A DNA stretch of 31,084 nt from an uncultured Selenomonadales bacterium (GCA_937877655.1 CALFJC010000035.1:1-31084), one strand, 5' to 3'; shown: positions 1 through 7,574, counted from the first letter of the stretch. Translations and numbers: made by a program. Notes: generated from the sequence alone by a model not told the origin.

Positions 1-946
1 GATTGCCATTGCCGCCGCCGCCCGTCAACGTGACATCCAATTTGCCCGCGCCGTCGATTGACAAACCGTTCCCGGCTTTCACAATGCCGAGAGAATCAGT
101 GCTCGCCACCGGCAAGCCGCTTACATTGCCCGTGAAAGTTACGTCGCCTGTTACGGTGTGCGCGCCTATTATCGTCGAATTGGTTACGTTGAGCGTGTCG
201 TTGGTCGCCTTTATCGAGCCGTAATCGCCCAAATCGTTATTCAAGCTGTCGGCAATATAAATGCCCGCCGCAAGAGTGGGCTTGCTGTCGAAATGCGGCT
301 TGCCGTCGAAATGATAATTGGCATTGCCGCCCGTGAGTGTCGCATTGTTCATGTTGATATTTGAATCTTTCAACGTAACGTCGTTGCCTTCAAAATCGGT
401 TGTGCCGTCAATGTGAATACTGCCGCCGATTGTCCAATTCGAGCCGCCTATTGACGCCGAGCCAATCGCGACTGTCGCTTGGTTGAGGCTGAGGTAGGAT
501 TTGGCGGCACCGATTGAGGCGGCTGTCGCCGTGATTGTCGAATTGCTCACGTTGATAGTGTCGTTGGTTGCCTTTATCGAGCCGTGCTCGCCCAAATCGT
601 TGCCTAGTACGCTGTCAGCTACGGTCAGCCCGTCGTTGAAAGTGACTTTGCCTTCAAAAACAGGACGGCTTGCGAAATAATAATTGCCCGTCGACGTATT
701 CGCTTTTATCGTTGAATCGGTGATTTGAATTGTTTTATTCGCCGCCTTAAGGAGACCGTAATCGCCCAAATCGCTTGATACCGAATCGGCAACCTCAAAC
801 CCGCCGTTCATCGTCACTTTTTCTGAAAAGGGGTTGCCGCTCCCGCCGCCGCCCGAAAGTGTTACGTCGAGCTTGCCCGCGCCGTCGATTGACAAGCCAT
901 TGCCGACAATTATTCCGCCGAGAGAATCGGTTGTGGCCACCGGCAA
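1..946 (-). repeat. Imperfect internal repeats of the tail fibre shaft
   Basis: Bases 1-115 and about 832-946 are imperfect copies, 831 bp (277 codons) apart, encoding a GLSIDGAGKLDVTL segment followed by a glycine run. A second repeat, marked by cgcccaaatcg, occurs at about 226, 589 and 763; the first two copies are exactly 363 bp apart. All spacings are multiples of three, so copies can be gained or lost without frameshift. Confidence 0.75.
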
Positions 947-1405
947 GGTAAAATTTTTTTGAATAATCGCCGTGACCAGCGCGGCGTTGCTAATCTGTGC
1001 TACTAATGTATAAGTAAAATCTTTTATAATTGAACTCTGTTTCTTCGGCATAACGTCGCCATCATTGCCTGCGTAAAAATATGAGTACAAAACTTCGTTG
1101 TTGCCGTCTTGAGCAAAGAGCCCAATCTCGGAAATTTTAAATTCTTCTTCAACAGCTGAATTGTCAACTTCCAAATCAATCGAAGCAGTATCGCCTTCAA
1201 CTGTGATATTCGTTATAGGCAATGACATTTTTTGGTTTATCAAACTCGTCAATGCCGCTTGCTCTTCAAGCGTCGGAGTTTGCATTTCCTCATTTAAAAT
1301 CGCGTCGCCGAAACCGCCCCGCGTAAAAATAATTTTTTCACCTGACAAAGAACGCGCCAATAAATTTAATCCCGCGTTAGTCAATCTTACTCCGCTGTAA
1401 TTCAT
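1..1405 (-). CDS. Phage tail fibre protein (N-terminal part, runs off the left edge)
   Basis: This open frame starts with ATG at 1405 behind an AGGAGG site that lies in the last codons of the upstream gene, and it stays open for about 468 residues to the window edge. The N-terminus (MNYSGVRLTNAGLNLLAR, then KISEIGLFAQDG and VLYSYFYAG) looks like the N-terminal domain that attaches phage tail fibres to the baseplate (DUF3751-like). From about residue 150 the protein becomes a repetitive, beta-rich shaft: GNGLSIDGAGKLDVTL occurs twice, and segments of the type DLGxxGxxKATNDTINVxNSTI occur three times. It is the last gene of the baseplate block and probably forms the adsorption fibre. The receptor-binding tip and stop codon lie outside the window. 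Domain naming is from memory of the family. Confidence 0.85.
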   Translation of the reverse strand, partial: MNYSGVRLTNAGLNLLARSLSGEKIIFTRGGFGDAILNEEMQTPTLEEQAALTSLINQKMSLPITNITVEGDTASIDLEVDNSAVEEEFKISEIGLFAQDGNNEVLYSYFYAGNDGDVMPKKQSSIIKDFTYTLVAQISNAALVTAIIQKNFTLPVATTDSLGGIIVGNGLSIDGAGKLDVTLSGGGGSGNPFSEKVTMNGGFEVADSVSSDLGDYGLLKAANKTIQITDSTIKANTSTGNYYFASRPVFEGKVTFNDGLTVADSVLGNDLGEHGSIKATNDTINVSNSTITATAASIGAAKSYLSLNQATVAIGSASIGGSNWTIGGSIHIDGTTDFEGNDVTLKDSNINMNNATLTGGNANYHFDGKPHFDSKPTLAAGIYIADSLNNDLGDYGSIKATNDTLNVTNSTIIGAHTVTGDVTFTGNVSGLPVASTDSLGIVKAGNGLSIDGAGKLDVTLTGGGGNGN

Positions 1406-1408
1406 TTT

Positions 1409-2173
1409 TTATCCTCCTGTATTTACTCGGCAGACATCAATCGTTATGTTCCCGTGTTGATAAACGGCGGCGGCAACGAAAGGCGGCTTTTCGGTTTGAC
1501 CAATCGTTATATGCCCGTGCTGATAAACAGCTGTTCCGATAAAAGGCGGTTTTCCTGTCCGCCCGATTATTATTCGTCCATGCTGATAAACGGCATTTCC
1601 AATGAAAGGCGGTTTTTCTGCGCGGTCAATTTTTATTTTTCCGTGTTCATGAACAGCCGTACCGACGAAAATTTCTGTTTCAATTTTCCTGTGCATTATC
1701 ACTCGCAACATTAAATGCGCAGGTTTTTCGACGAGCAGATATTTGATAAATTTTTCGACGCGTTCAAAGTCAGTAAATTCAACTTCAAAAGTTATGTAGC
1801 CCGCCGTGCTTTCATCCAAAAAAATTTCAATGTCAAATAAATCACGCGCCGCCTTTTCCAAAACTGCAGGATTTAACGGACGGTGCGGCGTCGTTTTTAT
1901 TTTTAATCGAGCTCGCCGCTCTTCCAAACTCAACGACCTGTCCGGCACGATAGAATATTTGTGCTCCAAATATTCTATGCCCCATGTTACTTGCGTTGTG
2001 AAATTTTGTTCGCGCAGAGTTTCAAAAAATTTTCTTACCTCGTCGAACGCTGTACCGACCGCCTCATAAAAATCTTTCATGAAAAGCGATTTGTCATAAA
2101 TCGGCGAGACGCGGCTTAACATTCTTTGTCCTGTTGAACTGTGCGGCATATGCTCCAATTCGTATTCAGTCAT
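1409..2173 (-). CDS. xkdU: XkdU-like baseplate/tail protein with C-terminal 21-residue repeats
   Basis: A 254-aa protein. Residues 1 to about 165 fit the PBSX XkdU / Mu gp48 family (DUF2313): SLSLEERRARLKIK, followed by a beta-rich part ending in EKPAHLMLRV. Family members are baseplate proteins that sit next to the J-like protein and help connect the fibre. The family is usually near 200 aa. The extra length here is four tandem 21-residue units with consensus EKPPFIGTAVYQHGxITIG (residues about 163-246). The gene overlaps xkdT by 8 bp, and its own 3' end carries the AGGAGG of the tail fibre gene, whose start follows after 3 bases. Tight spacing implies coupled translation. The role of the repeats is unknown; they may be a binding or docking surface for the fibre. 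Confidence 0.8.
   Translation of the reverse strand: MTEYELEHMPHSSTGQRMLSRVSPIYDKSLFMKDFYEAVGTAFDEVRKFFETLREQNFTTQVTWGIEYLEHKYSIVPDRSLSLEERRARLKIKTTPHRPLNPAVLEKAARDLFDIEIFLDESTAGYITFEVEFTDFERVEKFIKYLLVEKPAHLMLRVIMHRKIETEIFVGTAVHEHGKIKIDRAEKPPFIGNAVYQHGRIIIGRTGKPPFIGTAVYQHGHITIGQTEKPPFVAAAVYQHGNITIDVCRVNTGG
1436..1687 (-). repeat. Four 63-bp in-frame tandem repeats in xkdU
   Basis: Four consecutive 63-bp units encode 21-aa repeats. Units 2 to 4 share KPPF(I/V), AVYQHG and I(T/I)I; the first, closest to the family domain, is the most diverged (VGTAVHEHGKIKID). The pattern agrees with stepwise duplication within the gene. Confidence 0.9.
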
Positions 2174-3314
2174 AAGGCGTCAACTCCAATTCGCCCGTCG
2201 CAGGAATTTTATCTTCGCCAAATTCGACGTTGCCTATTACTCCGTTCAAGCGCAAATGTTTGAAATCTGCAACGCCCGCCGTATTTAAAATTACCGCCGA
2301 AACTGCCACATATCGCAGTTCGCCGAAATTATTTTCATCGTCGGCAAGAGTCTTGTAAAATTCTTTCAGATTGTCGCGAAGTAATTCTTCAACCTGTTCA
2401 AGCGAAAAATCATCGGCGAGCTTTATGTCTGCAGAAATATTTATCGCCGCCGCTGTCGGAGCAACGACCGCATATTGCACTATTCCTATCGGTGCAAGCC
2501 GCTCCAGATCGTCATGCCCCGTGCCGAAAATGTGTAGCTCAACCGCGTCAAGAATTTCTTGGTTGGCAGGGTCTCCGTTCGCGTCAGTCACCACAACTTT
2601 AACCGTGTTCGCGCCCGCGTAAGTCGGTATGCAATGAGCAAAGCCTACGCCGTCAACTTCTTTCGCCCAACGAATATAATCTTTTTTGTTTCCAACAAAA
2701 CTCGCCATGCGTCCCGCATAAAAATCATCAATGCGTTGTCTCAAAGAATCGTCGTCTTCGGCGAGCGTGCCGCCCGTCAATGCTGTCGGATTTGTTATCT
2801 TTTCAACGCCGCGAACAGGATTTTTCATTATCGTTATCGAGTCGGCTTTGACATTTGACTCCGTGCCGTTCAAAACCGCTTTGATTCTGAAAGTGTAAGT
2901 GCCCGCTTCGTCAAAGGTATGTTCTTCGAGAGTCTCAAAATCAATCGCCGCTGTGCCGTTTTCACTCGGTACCGAAAAAATAAATCCTTCAGGAAAAGTT
3001 AATCGCTCGGTTGTCGTAACTTTCAAATCGCCGTAAGCGAAAGTTGCCGACCGTCTTTCAAGCCCGCAATCGTGCGCGTGATAATCAAGCCAGCGTCCCG
3101 TTGCCCATATATGCGACATTGTTTTTAGTGCGAGCACCAACCAAAACTGAATCAGCTCTGCTTTTTCCAATGCCGAAGGGCGAATCATATCCCAGACAAA
3201 GCCGCCTTCGGTTGTATCAAAGTTTGAAGAGATTAACGCCAACATTTCTTGCGTTATTGTGTCTGCCGTTACGCCTTGCAATTCGTCCGGCAATTCAAAT
3301 TCCGTTATTGCCAT
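2166..3314 (-). CDS. xkdT: Baseplate J-like protein (XkdT)
   Basis: A 382-aa protein of the baseplate assembly protein J family (P2 gpJ, Mu gp47, PBSX XkdT), the wedge component around the baseplate hub that transmits the sheath contraction signal. The N-terminus (ALISSNFDTTEGGFVWDMIRP, then TGRWLDYHAHDCGLER) is typical of the family, as are the central LTGGTLAEDDDSLRQRI segment and the C-terminal beta-sandwich parts. The length is as expected. The start ATG at 3314 has a GAGGTGAGAAC leader. Its 3' end overlaps the xkdU start by 8 bp, and it follows xkdS by a 9-base gap. This is the canonical S-T-U order. Confidence 0.93.
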   Translation of the reverse strand: MAITEFELPDELQGVTADTITQEMLALISSNFDTTEGGFVWDMIRPSALEKAELIQFWLVLALKTMSHIWATGRWLDYHAHDCGLERRSATFAYGDLKVTTTERLTFPEGFIFSVPSENGTAAIDFETLEEHTFDEAGTYTFRIKAVLNGTESNVKADSITIMKNPVRGVEKITNPTALTGGTLAEDDDSLRQRIDDFYAGRMASFVGNKKDYIRWAKEVDGVGFAHCIPTYAGANTVKVVVTDANGDPANQEILDAVELHIFGTGHDDLERLAPIGIVQYAVVAPTAAAINISADIKLADDFSLEQVEELLRDNLKEFYKTLADDENNFGELRYVAVSAVILNTAGVADFKHLRLNGVIGNVEFGEDKIPATGELELTPYD

Positions 3315-3323
3315 GTTCTCACC

Positions 3324-3758
3324 TCAAATCGTCAAGCGACTTGATTCAAGCCAAGCTCGTCCTTTAACGTCGAACGAAACTTTTAATTCGTCGCCCGCCG
3401 CCTCAAAAGAAAAATTTTTTACCCATTCGGCGGCAGGATTGGTTAAAATTGTTTCGGTTATCGTTCGGATTATTGAAGATTTAACGGCTTCGGCGTCTGA
3501 TTCTTTCATTGCCGCTTCCCATTCGCAACCAATTTTATCGCTGTAAGAAAGTCGCGTGCCGCGCTCTGTCATGCAAGTTTTCAAACACCATTGCTCGAAA
3601 GTTTCTTTTTCATTGGCGATTATCGGACGACCTGCGCGGTCAAATAAAAAATCGCCCGATTCAAAATCAAAGGCGATTGAAGGAAAATAATTTTTCTGCG
3701 CGGAAGAACGCGGTTGAATCAGCGAAGGCAAATTTAAAGTCTGATAAATATTCGGCAT
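3324..3758 (-). CDS. xkdS: Baseplate wedge protein XkdS-like (DUF2634)
   Basis: A 144-aa protein matching the small PBSX XkdS family (DUF2634), which is related in role to the T4 gp25 / P2 gpW baseplate wedge. Typical parts are the FDFESGDFLFDRAGRPI segment near residue 30, the EQWCLKTCMTERGTRLSYSDKIGCEW segment in the middle (conserved in the family), and a C-terminal half that resembles the gp25 fold. The ATG at 3758 follows GGAGTTGATTTT. It lies between xkdR (4 bp away) and xkdT, as in PBSX. Confidence 0.88.
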   Translation of the reverse strand: MPNIYQTLNLPSLIQPRSSAQKNYFPSIAFDFESGDFLFDRAGRPIIANEKETFEQWCLKTCMTERGTRLSYSDKIGCEWEAAMKESDAEAVKSSIIRTITETILTNPAAEWVKNFSFEAAGDELKVSFDVKGRAWLESSRLTI

Positions 3759-3762
3759 AAAA

Positions 3763-4182
3763 TCAACTCCATTTCGGTTCGCCTTTGCCTACGTGACTGC
3801 CGGAATAAACGATGTCGATAACAACCGCCTCGTTTTGAATCCAAGCAACCAGAACTTTATCGCCCGCTTTGAGCCAACGCATTTTCTTTGGCAATTTCAC
3901 TTCGTGATAATGAGTGCCGGGCGGCGAGGCGTCAGGGTGTCCGTGTTCGCCGTCGGTGTAAGTTTTAGTCAAAGGTACACTCGGATCGTAAAGCAGTTGT
4001 CGGCAAACGCTGTATTCGTTCTTCGGAATCGGTTTCCGAAATAAATTTGTTGTCAAAGAATAATCGCTGTTGATAATTCCGAAGTCGAGCGCGGGCGGTT
4101 TATCGGAAATGCTCCTCATCATGCCCGCCAATGTGTTTGTCAATTTGTTCGCGCCGCTTGTAAATTTCGGTTGCTCGTCCAT
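3763..4182 (-). CDS. xkdR: XkdR-like baseplate protein (DUF2577)
   Basis: A 139-aa protein that fits the DUF2577/XkdR family by size, position and sequence. The C-terminal half (WLKAGDKVLVAWIQNEAVVIDIV) looks like an OB-fold-type beta-barrel, as expected for a spike or hub-associated protein. PBSX has the same order Q-R-S-T. The ATG at 4182 follows AAGGAGAAATT. A histidine-rich stretch (HGHPDASPPGTHYHEV) in the middle could bind metal, as is seen in spike tips, but that is only a suggestion. Confidence 0.8.
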   Translation of the reverse strand: MDEQPKFTSGANKLTNTLAGMMRSISDKPPALDFGIINSDYSLTTNLFRKPIPKNEYSVCRQLLYDPSVPLTKTYTDGEHGHPDASPPGTHYHEVKLPKKMRWLKAGDKVLVAWIQNEAVVIDIVYSGSHVGKGEPKWS

Positions 4183-4191
4183 AATTTCTCC

Positions 4192-5250
4192 TTAAGGCGG
4201 CGAAGACGAATTACTTTCGTCGGTGTGCGCCGTGTCATACGCAGGATTTTTTTCTTTGTCCTCATCAAGCTCCAAAACCATTTTTTGAGTCGCGGCGTTG
4301 TGGCGAATGCTTTTTATGAAAAAATAACCTTCACCGCTTGAAGCGCGAACTCTGATTCTGTCGCCTTTTCGCATTGTCGGGATGTCGGGTGCTTCGATTG
4401 AGACTTCATGCTTGGCGTCGCCTTGCTCTTCCAAAATTTTTTTAGCCGCCGTTTCAGCTTCTTCAAGCGAAGTTTTATCGCCGCGTTCATAAATCACTTG
4501 CCGAACGCCCAAATTTGTTTTGCCGTCAATCGTCGATTCAACTTTTTGATGTCCTTCGTCTTTGAGCTTGCCGACAACTTGAACACGAGTAACAATTTTC
4601 GACACGTCAAAACTTTCTTCAGTGCGAATCAGATTATCGGAAATATCGAAGTGATAAGTTGTCTCGTTGGTGCCGCGAGGAATTATTTCAACGACGCCGC
4701 CTTTTGCCCGAACAAAATAAACGCCGCCGCCTTTTTCCTTTATGTCCTTCAACACGTCTTGAATCATGTCGATTAAATATTTTTTCCGATAAACTTTTTT
4801 GGAGTGAGTAGTTTCCTGCAGAGAAATTTCGTGCGGCACGCCCCATTTGTTCAAAATTTCTTCGAGGATCGCCGTCGAAGTGTGTCCGTCGGTAAAATAA
4901 AATTCGTCTTGATTTTTCCGCAACGCTTGAACTTCGTCCGCCGCTTCAATTTGCAAATAAAATTCGCCGTTGGTTTCGTGCAAGCTCCATTTCTGAACGG
5001 TTCCGCGACAAATTTCTTGAAAGCCCGCGCCCATGTCGGCATAAATTATTATCGGCGTGAAAGGCACAACCAATTCCGAAATATTTTTTCCTTGATAATC
5101 GGCATTGGCGAGCTTGAGAGTTATCTTCGCCGACAATTCTTTTTCGCCTTCCGACCAACCGAGCGCGTGAGTTATATCGCTTAAATCAAGTTGCTGACCG
5201 TCGGGCGTTATCGCAATCGTTCTGTAAATTACTTTCGATAAATCTATCAT
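4192..5250 (-). CDS. xkdQ: Baseplate hub protein XkdQ-like
   Basis: A 352-aa protein of the XkdQ/YqbQ family, equivalent to the gpD/gp27 hub that joins tail tube and spike. The beta-rich N-terminus (ITHALGWSEGEKELSAKITLKLAN), the GxVQKW motif, and the late RKGDRIRVRASSGEGYFFIKSIRHN segment are as in the family. The last about 20 residues are acidic and Ser/Pro-rich, ending in SNSSSPP. The start at 5250 follows directly on xkdP (stop at 5252) and has GGGGTTGAA before it. Confidence 0.9.
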   Translation of the reverse strand: MIDLSKVIYRTIAITPDGQQLDLSDITHALGWSEGEKELSAKITLKLANADYQGKNISELVVPFTPIIIYADMGAGFQEICRGTVQKWSLHETNGEFYLQIEAADEVQALRKNQDEFYFTDGHTSTAILEEILNKWGVPHEISLQETTHSKKVYRKKYLIDMIQDVLKDIKEKGGGVYFVRAKGGVVEIIPRGTNETTYHFDISDNLIRTEESFDVSKIVTRVQVVGKLKDEGHQKVESTIDGKTNLGVRQVIYERGDKTSLEEAETAAKKILEEQGDAKHEVSIEAPDIPTMRKGDRIRVRASSGEGYFFIKSIRHNAATQKMVLELDEDKEKNPAYDTAHTDESNSSSPP

Positions 5251-5251
5251 T

Positions 5252-5980
5252 TCAACCCCAAATTATGACGCGCCCCGAAATATCTTCCGTCGGGTCGCTT
5301 ATTCCGTTTGCCGCCGCTATTTTTTCCCAATCGCCGCCGTTGCCCGTCAAAAGTTGCACTATCGCCCAAATATTATTTATCTTGCTGATTCTCGCGCCCG
5401 TTTTGCTTTTCTGCGCGGCGCGATTTTTCAATTCCTGTGCGCGGTGCTCTGTTTCGGCTTCTTTGGCTTTGTCGGCTTCTTCGACGGTTAAAATTTTTAA
5501 ATCCTTCGCCGCCAGCAATTCAAGCGAATATTTTATGTTTCCTTGCCCGCCCGAAAGCTCATAGTCAAAGGATTTTATAAAAACATCCATGTTAATCGGC
5601 GTCTGCGTGATTAAAATTTTTATTTTGTCGCCCGCTTCGCGCCAGCGAGTAAAAACTTTTACCAATTCTCTCGGCGACTCCCAAGCCGTGTGAGTAACAA
5701 AACTGTTTGCGAGAATATTTGCGCCCGGCAAAATTCCGTTCCAACTTAGCGAAGTCAATCGTTCGCCTTTTGGCAATTTCACTTCGCCGCGTTCAATTAT
5801 GTTCCAAGAACGGAAATTGGTTTCCGCCCGCGCTTTGACTTCTTCGGGCGTCATGCAAAGTTGAATTCTTTCGTTGTTGGTTAAATTCGTGAGAAAAAAT
5901 TCCGAGCGAGTGACGCGCCCTTCCAAGCCGATAATCGCTTTTTTAACCGTGTTGACCAAGCCCGATAATTTCAACGCCAT
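5252..5980 (-). CDS. xkdP: XkdP-like tail protein with C-terminal LysM domain
   Basis: A 242-aa protein. Residues 1 to about 170 match the PBSX XkdP / gpX-like tail-tip family that links tube and hub. The last about 42 residues (NNIWAIVQLLTGNGGDWEKI, then ANGISDP and a final VIIWG) form a LysM peptidoglycan/carbohydrate-binding domain, as in other XkdP proteins. An Ala/Lys/Glu-rich linker (AEEADKAKEAE-like, about residues 165-195) joins them. The start ATG at 5980 follows AAGGGGATAAGATC, and a terminator hairpin lies just upstream. In PBSX this gene directly follows the tape measure; here a 2.1-kb cassette separates the two. Confidence 0.88.
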   Translation of the reverse strand: MALKLSGLVNTVKKAIIGLEGRVTRSEFFLTNLTNNERIQLCMTPEEVKARAETNFRSWNIIERGEVKLPKGERLTSLSWNGILPGANILANSFVTHTAWESPRELVKVFTRWREAGDKIKILITQTPINMDVFIKSFDYELSGGQGNIKYSLELLAAKDLKILTVEEADKAKEAETEHRAQELKNRAAQKSKTGARISKINNIWAIVQLLTGNGGDWEKIAAANGISDPTEDISGRVIIWG

Positions 5981-5999
5981 GATCTTATCCCCTTAAATC

Positions 6000-6025
6000 A
6001 AAAAGCCCGCCTAAACGAGCTTTTT
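6000..6025 (-). terminator. Intrinsic terminator after the repressor gene / before xkdP
   Basis: A perfectly placed 10-bp stem (AAAAAGCTCG with CGGGCTTTTT on the minus strand, one G-U pair) with a 6-base loop and U-run. It lies between the repressor stop (6069) and the xkdP ribosome binding site. Its A/T ends are symmetric, so it could act in both directions. Confidence 0.8.
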
Positions 6026-6068
6026 ATTTAACACTGATACAACATGAATTTTCTCTTGTTAGGTCATC

Positions 6069-6368
6069 TCAATCACTGCCTTTCGGCTGATTAACAAATT
6101 TCTCTAATGCCTTCCGAAATTCACGAGCCTCTTGTACTTCTTCAAATCCTACTTCGTTCGGTTGCGGCGTGTCTCGGAGCCCTAACAGATAATCCGTCGA
6201 CACATTAAACGCATTTGCCATTTTTACGATAAACGTCACGGCTGGAACTGTTTCGCCCTTTTCATATCGAAAATATAGGGATTGTTTCATGCCTAATTTG
6301 TCGGCAACATTCTTTTGACTAAGATTAAAATTTTTTCTGAACCGTTTTAGCGAATCACTTAGCGTCAT
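6069..6368 (-). CDS. XRE-family (cI-like) repressor
   Basis: A 99-aa protein with a helix-turn-helix domain in residues about 5-65: LSQKNVADKLGMKQSLYFRY, then EKGETVPAVTFIVKMANAFNVSTDYLLG. This is the typical short HTH_3 repressor with the STDYLLG end motif. The rest is a short charged tail without a peptidase domain. I chose the ATG at 6368 because GGAGGTG lies 7 bases upstream; an upstream GTG is part of that site. It is divergent to an operon starting with its own perfect promoter and containing an ORF6N protein, so it probably represses that operon and itself. It stands inside the tail gene block, which is unusual for a main prophage repressor. Confidence 0.9.
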   Translation of the reverse strand: MTLSDSLKRFRKNFNLSQKNVADKLGMKQSLYFRYEKGETVPAVTFIVKMANAFNVSTDYLLGLRDTPQPNEVGFEEVQEAREFRKALEKFVNQPKGSD

Positions 6369-6399
6369 ATTAAACACCTCCGCTTTAATTTTTTAGCTA

Positions 6400-6428
6400 A
6401 TTTTATCATACTGCTAATCAGTTTTCAA
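6400..6428 (-). promoter_or_regulatory. Predicted sigma-A promoter of the repressor gene
   Basis: On the minus strand TTGAAA (6423-6428) and TAAAAT (6400-6405) are separated by exactly 17 bases. The transcript would start near 6393, about 25 bases before the repressor ATG. Confidence 0.75.
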
Positions 6429-6524
6429 CTTACATGAAGAAAATAACTAAAAAATTTTTACGAAGTATTGACAGCTACTAATCAAAGAATTATAATCCGT
6501 GATATAACAACTAAAAAGTGATTA
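6415..6524. promoter_or_regulatory. Candidate repressor operator half-sites (TAATCA)
   Basis: TAATCA occurs at 6415-6420 (inside the spacer of the repressor promoter), 6479-6484 (inside the spacer of the rightward promoter) and inverted at 6519-6524 (just after the rightward start). The two spacer copies have similar flanks (gCTAATCAg, aCTAATCAa). Binding there would block both promoters. The short length makes this tentative. Confidence 0.4.
6468..6496 (+). promoter_or_regulatory. Perfect consensus sigma-A promoter for the ORF6N operon
   Basis: TTGACA (6468-6473) and TATAAT (6491-6496) are both perfect consensus with the ideal 17-base spacer. It faces away from the repressor promoter; the -35 boxes are about 40 bases apart. 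A promoter this strong in a divergent repressor region is expected to be held off by the repressor. Confidence 0.9.
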
Positions 6525-6537
6525 ACAAAAGGAGGTG

Positions 6538-6582
6538 ATGCCACAAATTTTGCAACGAAAGGAGGTGAAAAAATTTGAGTAA
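6538..6582 (+). CDS. Possible 14-codon leader peptide
   Basis: ATG at 6538 opens a 14-codon frame (MPQILQRKEVKKFE, stop TAA) that overlaps the TTG start of the next gene. A long Shine-Dalgarno match (AAAGGAGGTGATG) precedes it, but only 2 bases separate GGAGG from ATG, so initiation may be poor. A second AAAGGAGGTGA lies inside this frame and serves the next gene. It may be a coupling leader or just a duplicated binding site. Confidence 0.3.
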   Translation: MPQILQRKEVKKFE

Positions 6583-6844
6583 AGAGATTTATGTCGCTCT
6601 TGAAAGCTGGGAAGGTTTCAACGATAACATCTGCGAAATTGCCGATACCATTCAAGAATTTTCGTCTAAAGATTACGTTACTGCTACGCTCTTGCAATCG
6701 TTTGCTTGCTTAGTCGAGCAACGCTTTACGGTCTGGCAAAAACTTCAGCAGTTCGGCTTCTCCGACATCAATCAAGCTCGTGCGGCTCTCGTTCGCTTTC
6801 GCGAAAACGAACGCCGCGAACATTCAAATATCGTTAATTTATAA
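6575..6844 (+). CDS. Hypothetical protein, first gene of the ORF6N operon
   Basis: An 89-aa protein that starts with TTG at 6575, 7 bases after a full GAAAGGAGGTGA site. It is mostly helical and acidic in the N-terminal half (SWEGFNDNICEIADTIQEFS), with a basic C-terminus (ALVRFRENERREHSNIV). There are no signal peptide, membrane segment or known motif that I recognise. It is followed after 12 bases by the ORF6N gene and shares the strong promoter at 6468. By position it may be a Cro-like or accessory regulator, but nothing in the sequence shows this. Confidence 0.65.
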   Translation: MSKEIYVALESWEGFNDNICEIADTIQEFSSKDYVTATLLQSFACLVEQRFTVWQKLQQFGFSDINQARAALVRFRENERREHSNIVNL

Positions 6845-6856
6845 GGAGGATTTATC

Positions 6857-7429
6857 ATGCAAAATCTTATCCTCGCTAACCCGCTCGACAACATCACGCG
6901 CATTGAGTATCACGGTCAACCCGTCCTCACTACCGCGCAACTGGCGGAACTTCTCTCCACGCCTGACAGAATCGTCACTGCTCAAAATCTTATCTACAAC
7001 TTCAAGAACAACGCAACTCGTTATGTCGAGGGCAAGCACTACTTCAAAGTTGAAGGTGACGAACTCACTACCTTTAAGAGCATAATGAAAAATTCAAATG
7101 ATGTTCCAAAGAACACAGCACGCCTTATGCTCTGGACGAAACGCGGCGTCGCCCGCCATTGCAAATCGGTCGGCACTGACATCGCGTGGGACGTTTTTGA
7201 ACGGCTTGAGGATACTTACTTCAACGTTGAGAAAATTCTCAAAGACGCGCCGCTCAAGTCCATTAGCGAATACAAGATAGCAATTGCGTTGACAAGACTT
7301 GCCGCGCACGCTGACGACCCTTACATGAAGAAACGGCTCGTAGCAGAAGCCGCGAACCGTCTCCTCGGTGAAAAAGTGTTCGCTGTGCCGGTTTCCACGC
7401 CAGTAGTACAGTTGACACTCTTCAAATAA
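6857..7429 (+). CDS. ORF6N-domain phage antirepressor-like protein
   Basis: A 190-aa protein. The N-terminal about 95 residues match the ORF6N domain (ITRIEYHGQPVLTTAQLAEL, then NFKNNATRYVEGKHYFKVEG and LWTKRGVARHCKSVG), a DNA-binding module of phage regulators often called antirepressors. The C-terminal half is helical (AAHADDPYMKKRLVAEAANR) and resembles the variable tail of such proteins. The ATG at 6857 has AAGGAGGATTTATC in front. It is the last gene before a strong terminator. With the divergent XRE gene it forms a two-gene switch; known ORF6N/KilA-N-type proteins antagonise phage repressors, so that role is inferred here. Confidence 0.85.
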   Translation: MQNLILANPLDNITRIEYHGQPVLTTAQLAELLSTPDRIVTAQNLIYNFKNNATRYVEGKHYFKVEGDELTTFKSIMKNSNDVPKNTARLMLWTKRGVARHCKSVGTDIAWDVFERLEDTYFNVEKILKDAPLKSISEYKIAIALTRLAAHADDPYMKKRLVAEAANRLLGEKVFAVPVSTPVVQLTLFK

Positions 7430-7481
7430 GCCTATTCTTCAAGACATATAAAACACCTTTAACAGGATAAAAAATTTTAAG

Positions 7482-7509
7482 ACGTCTGATAAAAAATCAG
7501 GCGTTTTTT
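7482..7509 (+). terminator. Intrinsic terminator of the ORF6N operon
   Basis: The 9-bp stem ACGTCTGAT / ATCAGGCGT (one G-U pair) with loop AAAAA is followed by TTTTTT. It lies 52 bases after the ORF6N stop and just before the next promoter. Confidence 0.9.
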
Positions 7510-7519
7510 GATTATGCCA

Positions 7520-7554
7520 TTGACAAAATCTATTTATTGTAGTAGAATTACAAT
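7520..7554 (+). promoter_or_regulatory. Sigma-A promoter with an inverted repeat over the -10 box
   Basis: TTGACA (7520-7525) and TAGAAT (7543-7548) have a 17-base spacer. The inverted repeat ATTGTA (7536-7541) / TACAAT (7549-7554) is centred on the -10 box, a typical place for a repressor operator. It drives the three small plus-strand genes that follow. Confidence 0.75.
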
Positions 7555-7574
7555 TAAGAAAGGAGGAGATACGA

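Noticed and set aside
1..950. CRISPR-like repeats
   Set aside because: The repeats are long, imperfect, in frame and encode fibre shaft segments; no regular short repeats with unique spacers.
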